Below, piece after piece: positions 1 through 6,976 of a DNA stretch of 64,000 bases. Each line of letters starts with the position of its first letter. Position 1 is the first letter of the stretch. Position numbers and translations under genes: made by a program. The DNA comes from Chitinophagaceae bacterium (GTDB taxonomy: Bacteria > Bacteroidota > Bacteroidia > Chitinophagales > Chitinophagaceae). The notes beneath the pieces are model-generated. The model saw only the letters and a program-made list of their open reading frames with translations. It did no database searches and was not told the origin of the DNA. Location: assembly GCA_016720745.1 (NCBI GenBank), contig JADKKA010000019.1, forward strand, positions 496,001 through 560,000, given 5' to 3'.

Positions 1-494
1 TATAAAGTCCCGGTAATAAGAACCAAAATTACTACACAGTTTATAGCAGCTGCCCCCCAGAAATAAATAGTTTCATCTAGTTCCGGTAATCCTATTTTAC
101 ATAGCCATGATATAAAGAATGATATAAGCGTAGTAAAAACCTGGAAAAGTAAACTCAATGCAAATATTGCACTCAACATTTGATAAATACTATACTTATC
201 TTTTTTAGCTAATTTTTTCAATAGATCCATATTGCTGAACCCAATAACAATGGCATATCCGCCAAGTGCAAACCCTAATAAACCCGGCAAGACTCCAGTA
301 AGCAAATCAGAAGTAGTTTGTAATACCTTATAAGATTTGTCTGGGGCAAATAACAATATTGTCATGGAGCCAATTATCCCCAATGACATTGACATAATAA
401 AAGGCCATTTTCTTAATGTCCTTCTTTTTTTGATTATGTCAAAAATGCCCTTTTTACTGGCCTTGTGATTATTTTGTAGTTCTTTTAAGTTCAT
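1..494 (-). CDS. Membrane protein of unknown function (C-terminus cut by window edge)
   Basis: Reading from the ATG at 494 toward position 1 the frame stays open for about 164 codons and runs off the window. The product starts with a basic cytoplasmic stretch (KKRRTLRKWPF), followed by about four hydrophobic segments: roughly residues 33-50, 65-87 (glycine-rich, ending GYAIVIGF), 105-130 and 140-160. This points to an inner-membrane protein. I do not recognise the family. Its start codon overlaps the stop of the broken gene upstream as ATGA (491-494), a sign of translational coupling, so the two were probably one accessory operon. Base composition is clearly more AT-rich than the metabolic genes to the right, which fits acquired DNA. 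Confidence 0.6.
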   Translation of the reverse strand, partial: MNLKELQNNHKASKKGIFDIIKKRRTLRKWPFIMSMSLGIIGSMTILLFAPDKSYKVLQTTSDLLTGVLPGLLGFALGGYAIVIGFSNMDLLKKLAKKDKYSIYQMLSAIFALSLLFQVFTTLISFFISWLCKIGLPELDETIYFWGAAAINCVVILVLITGTL

Positions 495-1100
495 TTCTTT
501 AATCGCTTCATTTCCCTCATGAATAATTCAGTAGCAAAAGTGTTTTCAGTCGCCGATACAATAATTTTATCTGGATAATCTTTTGTAATAATTTTATCTT
601 TCTCTCCATTTTCATTTATAACAGAGGCTTCGGCTGTTCCATGCTCCTTGGCAAGTTCCAAATAACCTCTAATCATCGTACTATCTTTTTTTAATTCGCC
701 AGCCCCATCAGGTTTTAGAAATGCGTCCACCTTGGAAGTAAATATATTCGGTTTCAAATGGACTTGGGAATATATCTTTAGGCATTTCGTGCTTTTGATA
801 ATCTCTTTTCTTTTCATTATACCAATTTTCCCCTTCAATAGTTGTATACCTAACTATTTTTCCATACAACACTTTATATTCTTTTTCTTTATAACCTACT
901 CGTCCAATATGTTGAGTCCGTAAAGTGATTTTCTTGTCAGAAGATATCAGTATATGAATATCATCTTCAAAAATTTTTCTCATATATGCCTCATACGCTT
1001 TTTCCGACTGTTTTTCCTTTGGGGTTAGAATTGTATTTATGCCATAAAATCTAAACTTTTTAAGTTTAGATTTTTGAGGTCTTTTCTCTCTTTTTGCCAT
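491..1100 (-). pseudogene. Frameshifted accessory gene, weakly DUF4747-like
   Basis: Two overlapping minus-strand frames, 1100-708 and 838-491, read as one protein if a single base is dropped near 727-735. The first frame supplies about 123 residues from MAKREKRPQ to ETEYIYFQ. The second continues with VDAFLKPDG and ends in MKRLKK, giving about 202 residues. The region GKIVRYTTIEGENWYN and the C-terminal ENGEKDKIITKDYP recall my memory of DUF4747 proteins, which are longer (about 270 residues). The junction may therefore be an out-of-frame internal deletion rather than a one-base error. The family link is tentative. The 3' end overlaps the following membrane gene by four bases. A good promoter lies 26-55 bases upstream. 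Confidence 0.5.
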
Positions 1101-1125
1101 ATCGGTAAAGTTTGGTGAGTTGTTT

Positions 1126-1155
1126 TAAAGATAAGACAACCTATTCCCCATCAAA
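1126..1155 (-). promoter_or_regulatory. Bacteroidota-type promoter for the left-edge gene pair
   Basis: On the minus strand TTTG (1155-1152) is followed after 18 bases by TATCTTTA (1133-1126). This is close to the Bacteroidota consensus TTTG-N19/20-TAnnTTTG, with one mismatch at the last base. It sits 26 bases before the ATG at 1100. Confidence 0.4.
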
Positions 1156-1659
1156 GAGCTTTAAACAAAAATACCACAAAGTAGTATATAAAAACTAAAA
1201 AAATTAGTATTTAATTTAAAGTAGCCAAATTAACCTTATATAAAATATTATTAGCAACTTATTACAAAATTAATTAACAATAACGGTTTCAATATCTTAC
1301 AAATTATTTTAAATACTAATTAAATTAGTAAAATATATTATTTGGCATACACTTTTGTTAAAACAAAAATCTATCATCGCGGGAGAGTAAGCAGCTTATT
1401 AATAGACTATTTAATAGAGTAAAATAAATTCCCGAAAGAGTACAAGGATAAAAAGCATTTTTTTTTGTGAAAAACCAAGTTTTTTGTGTGGATAGGGTGC
1501 GTAAACAAAAAATCTTAAAAATTGAATCTTGTATTAGTCCCGCTGGTTATTTTCGCCAGAGACGGTGTTAATATTTCAAGCTCTTTAATAACCGTAATCT
1601 AGCCATGTGTATAAGATAAAGGGAATGGGGTAAGTGAAACTGATATTTTAGCGATTGGT

Positions 1660-1698
1660 ACAAATAAAAAAGCCCCCTTTTGGGAGCCTTTTAAAAAA
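1660..1698 (-). terminator. Intrinsic terminator, minus strand
   Basis: On the minus strand AAGGCTCCC, loop AAAA, GGGGGCTTTT forms a nine-base-pair stem with two G-U pairs and is followed by a T tract. Read on the plus strand the stem has a C-A mismatch, so the element works best for minus-strand transcripts. These could be a long 3' UTR of the met operon or an unidentified RNA from 1700-1800. Confidence 0.6.
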
Positions 1699-1799
1699 TA
1701 CCGAGTAGTTGGAGCCACCGGGGGCCTAAGGTGTTAATCTTCTTAGCAGGGGACAGCACCGAAAATGGCAACTCCCGTGGTTATCCTTCTCTCTCGCAA

Positions 1800-1840
1800 G
1801 TGGTCAAGCTTAACATTAAGATACTTGACCACATTTTTTT
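1800..1840 (+). terminator. Strong intrinsic terminator, plus strand
   Basis: GTGGTCAAG (1800-1808) pairs perfectly with CTTGACCAC (1824-1832). Within the loop CTTAA and TTAAG pair again, giving a 14-base-pair stem with a three-base bulge, followed by A and eight T. No plus-strand gene precedes it within the window. Confidence 0.65.
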
Positions 1841-2045
1841 TCTTGACGTAAACTTAAGTTATACTGATTGAATTATTTGGGTTTGCCAATCAAAAGTTAT
1901 AACCACTTTAACGCAACCTGTAAATCAGCAAATTATACCCACTAAAACCAAGAACTAAAACCCAGCACCTCCTTGTACCATCTAATGGGTTGAGCCCCGA
2001 CAAGCACCTGACTACGCTTTGGCTTTGGCAGGCAAGCAACATGAC

Positions 2046-2128
2046 AAGCCCCATGCCCTGGCTTCACGGGTTCTCACTCCCGACTCTCGACTAATGACTA
2101 ATGACTAACGACTATCGACTAATGACTT
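2046..2128 (+). repeat. Intergenic repeat with (ACTAATG)-type tandem units
   Basis: The stretch begins aagccccatg and passes through gggttctcac into five imperfect tandem units such as gactaatgacta and gactatcgacta. A reverse-complement relative lies at 6466-6526, so the met operon is bracketed by an imperfect inverted repeat. Such heptad repeats are common between genes in this phylum. Confidence 0.6.
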
Positions 2129-2131
2129 CTC

Positions 2132-4456
2132 TCAACCTATCCCCGCCAACTCCAAACTCCTCTTCTTCAACTTCCTCGTCTCCGTTTCTTCAATCACCGG
2201 ATCAGGGGTAAGGATCAGGGAATTATTATTTTCCTTCCACCAGTTGCTGTTCTTTAGTTTGCTGAAGGCAATTACACCGACCAGGTATTTCCGGTCCTCA
2301 TTGGCATGCCATTCTTCAATCCATTCAAATTCTTCCTTGGGGACCAGGGCGATATCATCAAAGCTGATATAGACTCTCAGGTAGATGTCCTGGCTCAGTT
2401 GATGCGGCTGGTGATGATAGAGTTTTTTGTATTCGTATTTATAACCATAACGCAGGGCGGAGATATCACTCAGCACGGCGGATGCAGTAGGGAAGCTGCC
2501 TGCTCCCTTGCCATAGAAGAATTGTTTGTCAGAAAATCCACTTTCAATCACCACGCCATTGTATTCATTCTTTACAAAAGCCAGGTGGTCTTCCTGTTTG
2601 ATAAACTGGGGGAGGACAAAGGCGGCCACTTTTCCATTCTGTAATTTCTGTGCCTGGGCCACCAGTTTGATCTCCTGTTTTTTGCCGGAAGCAACAGTGG
2701 CATCGGTGGCATGGATATTCTGGATGCCATTGAAAAGAATCTCATCGGGGCCGGAGGTAATACCATAGGCATGGGTGAGGAGGAAGGTCCATTTGTTCAC
2801 GGCATCATATCCTTCCACATCCAGCTTGGGATTGCTTTCTGCAAAACCGGCCTGCTGGGCCAGGAGTAAGGCCTGTTTGAAATCAAGTCCTTCTTCAAAT
2901 ATTTTGGTAAGAATGAAATTGGTGGAACCATTCACAATGGCCTTGATGGAATGCAGGAGGTCATTGTCATAATATTCTTCCAGGTTGCGGATTACTGGGA
3001 TAGAAGCACAGGCGGCTGCTTCATACAAAAGGGATTGTCCGGTGGTAGTTTGTAATTCCAGCAGGGCCGGCAGGTGCTCGGCAATCATTTTTTTACTGGC
3101 ACTCACCACCTGTTTGCCATTGCGCAGGGCAGTGGAGACAATCTCAAAAGCCGCATCCGCATCATCAATCACTTCCACAATTACATTGATGGAAGGATCT
3201 CCGAGCAGTTCCTCTTTGTCTGTTGTAAATAATGACTCCGGCGCATTTCTTTTCTTGCCGGGATTTTTGATACATACTTTTTTGATCTCCGCTTTCAGGG
3301 AAGGGGTTTGCTGTAATACTTTGTACAGACCTTCACCTACTACGCCAAATCCGAATAAACCGATCGTTAATTGCTGATGCATAACTATAAGAATAAATTG
3401 AAGTTTGATAATTTTTTCTCTGAATGTTCCGGCCTCACTTTCCTTATGATCCAGCCAGTCCTGAATGATTTGCCGGATGGCCTCGAATTCCAACAGAAAT
3501 CCATCATGGCCATAAGGCGAATGAATGGCTTTGAATTCGGCTCCCGGAATGGCATCAGCCAGGTATAGCTGTTCTCTCAATGGAAATAAAGTATCCGTGG
3601 TAATACCGATTGATAAGGTCCTGGCTTTTATTAATGCCAGTGCCGCTGCTACCGAACCTCGTCCACGTCCTACATGATGGGCATCCATGGAACGACTGAG
3701 AGTATAATAACTAAAGGCATTGAAACGGGCCGCCAGTTTTTCTCCCTGGTAGCGCTGGTAACTTTCACTGCGGAACCCATCTGTTTTTTCCAGATCCGTT
3801 TCCGACTGATCCTTTAAATAAGTTTCATAATGCCGGTAGGAGAGCAGGGCAAAACTGCGGGCCGTCTTCATGCCGTTGATACCGGCTTTAGGATCCTTAT
3901 TTGGCCAGCTGCTGTCGTTCTCAATACAAAAACGCTGGGAAGCATTAAAGGCAATTCCCCAGGGAGAGTGATAGGCATTGGTTGCAATGGGAATGATATG
4001 TTCAAACAATTCCGGTTCTTCCACGGCCCATTCCAGTAATTGTTGTCCGCCCAGTGAACCGCCCACCCCGATATGAATGCGCTCAATCCCTAATTCATTT
4101 TTTAGTAACTGGTAAGAACGAATCATATCCCGCGTCGTGAAATAAGGGAAATCATGGTACCAGGGACTACCCGTTGCGGGATTGATATCCAGCGGACCCG
4201 TGCTGCCATAGCAACTGCCTGGTGTGTTGACACAAATGATAAAATACTTTGCGGGGTCAAATAATTTTCCATCGCCCACTAATCCGGCCCACCATTCCGC
4301 CGGATCACTATTGGCCGTCAGCGCATGAAATACCCATATCACATTGTCCTTTGCCTCATTGATCTTGCCATGAGTGGTATAGGCCAGCTTCAGTTCCGGC
4401 AGGGTATGCCCTGTTTCCAGCTTGAAGGGTTTTTTATAAATAAATGTTGATGCCAT
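2132..4456 (-). CDS. metX-hom: Homoserine O-acetyltransferase fused to homoserine dehydrogenase
   Basis: A single 774-residue frame carries two methionine-pathway enzymes. Residues 1 to about 345 are an alpha/beta-hydrolase MetX: nucleophile S134 in GVGGSLGGQQ, acid Asp in TDTLFP and the His in YGHDGF. It transfers acetyl from acetyl-CoA to homoserine. Residues 359-774 are homoserine dehydrogenase, with the nucleotide loop GLFGFGVVGEG, the NGSTNFI motif and GYDAVNKW carrying catalytic Asp and Lys. It makes homoserine from aspartate semialdehyde. The linker (about 345-358) looks like a former intergenic stretch without a stop. The Met at 359 (codon starting at 3382) could start a free Hom, but no ribosome site is evident. 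The start follows the metY stop after one base. Both domains keep their key residues. Confidence 0.93.
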   Translation of the reverse strand: MASTFIYKKPFKLETGHTLPELKLAYTTHGKINEAKDNVIWVFHALTANSDPAEWWAGLVGDGKLFDPAKYFIICVNTPGSCYGSTGPLDINPATGSPWYHDFPYFTTRDMIRSYQLLKNELGIERIHIGVGGSLGGQQLLEWAVEEPELFEHIIPIATNAYHSPWGIAFNASQRFCIENDSSWPNKDPKAGINGMKTARSFALLSYRHYETYLKDQSETDLEKTDGFRSESYQRYQGEKLAARFNAFSYYTLSRSMDAHHVGRGRGSVAAALALIKARTLSIGITTDTLFPLREQLYLADAIPGAEFKAIHSPYGHDGFLLEFEAIRQIIQDWLDHKESEAGTFREKIIKLQFILIVMHQQLTIGLFGFGVVGEGLYKVLQQTPSLKAEIKKVCIKNPGKKRNAPESLFTTDKEELLGDPSINVIVEVIDDADAAFEIVSTALRNGKQVVSASKKMIAEHLPALLELQTTTGQSLLYEAAACASIPVIRNLEEYYDNDLLHSIKAIVNGSTNFILTKIFEEGLDFKQALLLAQQAGFAESNPKLDVEGYDAVNKWTFLLTHAYGITSGPDEILFNGIQNIHATDATVASGKKQEIKLVAQAQKLQNGKVAAFVLPQFIKQEDHLAFVKNEYNGVVIESGFSDKQFFYGKGAGSFPTASAVLSDISALRYGYKYEYKKLYHHQPHQLSQDIYLRVYISFDDIALVPKEEFEWIEEWHANEDRKYLVGVIAFSKLKNSNWWKENNNSLILTPDPVIEETETRKLKKRSLELAGIG

Positions 4457-4457
4457 G

Positions 4458-5783
4458 TTATGCCACTAAGTCTTTTGCGAATACCGTATTAAAAGCCTGT
4501 TCAAAATCAGCCTTGATATCTTCGATATGTTCGATGCCCACACTGATCCTTACCTGGTTGGGTAATACACCGGCAGCTTTTTGTTCTCCGGCACTTAATT
4601 GTTCGTGCGTAGTGGAAGCCGGGTGAATGGCCAGTGATTTGGCATCGCCTACATTCGCCAGGTGACTCACCAGTTTGAGTGAATCAATAAACTTGCTGGC
4701 ATTTTCTTTGGTGCCACGAATACCAAAATTGAGCACACCACCGAAACCATTGGGGAGGTATTTTTTGGCCAGTTGATGATATGGACTGGATGCCAAACCG
4801 GGATATTGTACAAATTCAACCAGCGGATGCTGTTCCAGCCATTGTGCTAATGCCAATGCATTATCGACATGGCGCTGTACCCTTAAGCTAAGTGTTTCCA
4901 ATCCCTGTAATAAAAGAAAAGCATTGAAAGGACTTTGCGAAGCACCAAAATCACGAAGTCCTTCTACACGTGCACGGATCGCAAAAGCAATATTGGGAAG
5001 ACCGAGAGGATTGCCTTCTCCGAAGATGTCCCAGAATTTCAGGCCATGGTATCCTTCTGATGGTTCAGTGAACTGCGGGAATTTTCCATTGCCCCAGTTA
5101 TAATTACCACCGTCAACAATTACACCGCCAATGCTGGTGCCATGTCCGCCGATCCACTTGGTGGCTGACTCTACCACAATATTGGCCCCATGTTCCAGCG
5201 GACGAAACAAATAACCACCTGCACCAAAAGTATTATCCACTACGAGGGGCAGGTCATATTCTTTAGCGAGGGCCGCAAATTTTTCAAAGTCAGGAATATT
5301 CAGTCTTGGGTTACCGATGGTTTCCAGGTAAATCGCCTTGGTGTTTTTGTCGATATGTTTTACAAAACTTTCGGCATCATCTCCGTCGGCAAATCGGGCT
5401 TCGATACCCAGACGTTTGAATGCTACTTTGAACTGGTTATAGGTACCACCATACAGAAATGAAGTCGTAACAAAATTATCTCCGGCCTGCAGGATATTAT
5501 TCAGGGCCAGGAACTGCGCGGCCTGTCCGGATCCGGTGGCCAGTGCGGCTACACCACCTTCGAGGGCAGCGATGCGTTGTTCAAAGACATCGGTGGTCGG
5601 ATTCATGATCCTTGTATAAATATTGCCGAATTCTTTCAGGCCAAATAAATTGGCAGCATGTGCGGCATTATTAAAACCATAGGAAGTGGTTTGATAGATC
5701 GGCACCGCTCTTGATTTAGTGGTTGGATCAATTTGCTGACCGGCATGCAGCTGGAGGGTGTCGAAATGAAGGTTGTTACTCAT
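4458..5783 (-). CDS. metY: O-acetylhomoserine sulfhydrylase (PLP enzyme)
   Basis: This 441-residue protein belongs to the Cys/Met metabolism PLP family. It converts O-acetylhomoserine plus sulfide to homocysteine (or to methionine with methanethiol). The PLP lysine is K209 in SATKWIGGHG and the cofactor-binding Asp is D183 in VVDNTFGAGG. The insert after VDGGNYNWG and the length near 430-440 are typical of MetY rather than MetB or MetZ. It is first in a two-gene operon with the fused MetX-Hom, which makes its substrate. A SAM-I riboswitch and terminator lie in its long leader, so it is repressed when SAM is plentiful. Confidence 0.95.
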   Translation of the reverse strand: MSNNLHFDTLQLHAGQQIDPTTKSRAVPIYQTTSYGFNNAAHAANLFGLKEFGNIYTRIMNPTTDVFEQRIAALEGGVAALATGSGQAAQFLALNNILQAGDNFVTTSFLYGGTYNQFKVAFKRLGIEARFADGDDAESFVKHIDKNTKAIYLETIGNPRLNIPDFEKFAALAKEYDLPLVVDNTFGAGGYLFRPLEHGANIVVESATKWIGGHGTSIGGVIVDGGNYNWGNGKFPQFTEPSEGYHGLKFWDIFGEGNPLGLPNIAFAIRARVEGLRDFGASQSPFNAFLLLQGLETLSLRVQRHVDNALALAQWLEQHPLVEFVQYPGLASSPYHQLAKKYLPNGFGGVLNFGIRGTKENASKFIDSLKLVSHLANVGDAKSLAIHPASTTHEQLSAGEQKAAGVLPNQVRISVGIEHIEDIKADFEQAFNTVFAKDLVA

Positions 5784-6144
5784 GGTAATGCGTTTAAGTT
5801 GATGAATACTTTATTTAAAAATGGCAGCAATAAAAGACGGCCGAAAGGCCCCGGGGTAGAATTTTTAGTATGCGGGTGGCATACAACAACGGCAGCAAAT
5901 ACATGCTGGCATAGCCAGGAAAGAAATGATATGGTTTGCGCTGTTGTGCATCTGAATACTCTACAAATTTAGCAGGGTAATCCGTTACCAGCAAAAATTC
6001 CTGCGGGTCTTTTCGGTAATAAACTGTTAAGGCTGTCATAAGCGAATGACTGTTTGTTTCATGTTTAATTGGGTTTACTGCATTAGAGTAAACAGTTTTA
6101 AAAATGGGGATGCTGATCAGGAGGAGTGAATTGGAGCAGGCTGT
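5784..6144 (-). other. Long metY leader downstream of the riboswitch terminator
   Basis: About 360 bases separate the riboswitch terminator from the metY start. A frame of 74 codons (ATG at 6039, stop at 5815) begins MTALTVYYRKD and ends CCHF. It could encode a small leader protein, but it has no recognisable family. A short GC hairpin (GGCC, TTTC loop, GGCC) lies near 5835-5850. I see no further clear regulatory element. Confidence 0.3.
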
Positions 6145-6179
6145 AAATAAAAAGCCCACTGACTCGTCAGATGGGCTTT
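6145..6179 (-). terminator. Riboswitch-controlled intrinsic terminator
   Basis: On the minus strand AAAGCCCA and CTGAC pair with GTCAG and TGGGCTTT around a two-base loop, with one unpaired T, followed by TTTTTATTT. It lies 40 bases downstream of the SAM-I aptamer and is the expected off-switch of its expression platform. Confidence 0.85.
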
Positions 6180-6218
6180 AAATATGTTGTTTGTACAATA
6201 TGTAAGCGTTGGATCTGA

Positions 6219-6328
6219 CTTATCTGCCCCTGACAAATTTGTCAGAGATGGAATTGGCACCTTTTTCCCGTGGGGGAAGAGGTTGTCAAGGCGTCATCGG
6301 GCCATAACCCTCAGCCTTTCTTGATAAG
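6219..6328 (-). promoter_or_regulatory. SAM-I (S-box) riboswitch
   Basis: The minus strand carries the hallmarks of an S-box aptamer. P1 is formed by CTTATC (6328-6323) and GATAAG (6224-6219). Then come AGAAAGGCTGAGGG, TGGCCC, TGACGCC, GGTGCCAATTCC and GGGGCAGATAAG, in the correct order. It precedes metY and metX-hom and is followed by a terminator, so SAM binding should stop transcription of the operon. Length (about 110) and motif spacing are normal. Confidence 0.95.
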
Positions 6329-6388
6329 CATCTTTTGATGGAAGCTGAAAATTTCAGCTGTTCATCAGTTATTTTTAAAGAACTGATG

Positions 6389-6420
6389 CAAAGATAAGCA
6401 GCGGAGGATTAATATACAAA
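6389..6420 (-). promoter_or_regulatory. Promoter of the met operon
   Basis: TTTG (6420-6417), 20 bases, then TATCTTTG (6396-6389) on the minus strand exactly match the Bacteroidota consensus. The predicted transcript starts about 50 bases before the riboswitch. It first passes an inverted repeat CATCAGTT/AACTGATG (6363-6388) and a palindrome, AGCTGAAAATTTCAGCT, near 6343-6359. Confidence 0.7.
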
Positions 6421-6465
6421 GGAATTTATTTGGTATTAACGGGTGTTTGTTTTTTGAAGGGATGT

Positions 6466-6526
6466 GAGGAGTCGGGAGTCATGAGTCGAGAGTCGAGAGT
6501 GAGAACCCGGTAGATGCCTGGGGCTT
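6466..6526 (-). repeat. Inverse copy of the 2046-2128 intergenic repeat
   Basis: The reverse complement starts with gactcccgactc, then has tcgactctcgact, gggttctcac and ends near aagcccc. It matches 2046-2128 in the opposite orientation but with fewer tandem units. Confidence 0.55.
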
Positions 6527-6569
6527 ACTACTTTTTATGCAGGGTTTATTGAAGTATGAAAAGGAATAT

Positions 6570-6655
6570 TCTTAGCGTTTCTTTGCGCCTTTGCGTCTTA
6601 GCGGTTAAGCTTATCAGCGAAAACTCCCCGTCCTCCTGTTCTCTGCGGTGAATTC
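6570..6655 (-). repeat. Copy of the CCGCAGAGAAC / TTAACCGCTAAGACGC intergenic repeat
   Basis: Read on the minus strand this contains ttcaccgcagagaac, gttttcgc, cttaaccgctaagacgc and aaagaaacgctaag. It is one of five copies in this window (others near 8263, 8346, 12450 and 12540). Its left part overlaps the end of the coding frame that stops at 6614. Confidence 0.65.
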
Positions 6656-6976
6656 CCCCAGCTTAAGAATAAACTTTCTTTCCTCAGTTTGAGCCTTCAA
6701 TTTAATCAGTTCAAGAAATCCTTCTTTCTCCTTCCTTGTCCATGTATTCATTTCAAATGACATCATCGCCACCAAACTCCATTCTTCAAAAACTTTCTGC
6801 ATGATGCCCCCCTTCACCTTAAACGCTATCCCCCGGCAATGCTTTTTTAAATATGCCACTGATTGCAAAACTGCCTTCTTCCGATCCCCTTGAAAATTTT
6901 GTTGGATGCCATCTGTGATCTTCCGACTGATAACCGCCGCATCAAAATCCGGAAAAGCATTTTTTATGAAGATCAA
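6614..6976 (-). CDS. Probable C-terminal part of the frameshifted gene upstream
   Basis: This 120-codon frame overlaps the end of the 409-residue gene by 35 bases. Without one A of the A6 run at 6960-6965 the upstream protein would continue directly into it (…LHK then NAFPDFDAAVIS), giving one product of about 518 residues. The segment is basic and probably helical (RKITDGIQQN, TRKEKEGFLELIK). No family is recognised. The last residues (GEFTAENRRTGSFR) are encoded by the intergenic repeat at 6570-6655, so the original C-terminus may have been replaced. It has no plausible independent start signal. Confidence 0.45.
   Translation of the reverse strand: MIFIKNAFPDFDAAVISRKITDGIQQNFQGDRKKAVLQSVAYLKKHCRGIAFKVKGGIMQKVFEEWSLVAMMSFEMNTWTRKEKEGFLELIKLKAQTEERKFILKLGEFTAENRRTGSFR

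Larger units (their letters stand above)
1156..2045. other. Long AT-rich intergenic region, no gene seen
   Basis: No convincing coding frame is present. The part from 1160 to 1480 is very AT-rich, with short repeats of the type actaa(a)ttagta near 1175-1330. From about 1480 the composition rises. Two terminator hairpins (1666-1698 and 1800-1840) bracket a GC-richer stretch (1700-1800) that could be an untranslated RNA. I looked there for tRNA and tmRNA signatures and found none. Confidence 0.5.

Noticed and set aside
1700..2010. Possible tmRNA or tRNA remnant on the minus strand (GGGGCT near 2000 and GGCTCCA near 1705).
   Set aside because: No tag-peptide frame, no GTTCGA-type T arm and no CCACCA end; the resemblance is limited to short acceptor-like words.
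5815..6159. A 114-codon minus-strand frame upstream of metY.
   Set aside because: Its first codons lie inside the riboswitch terminator; only the shorter version from 6039 could be translated, and it has no recognised family.
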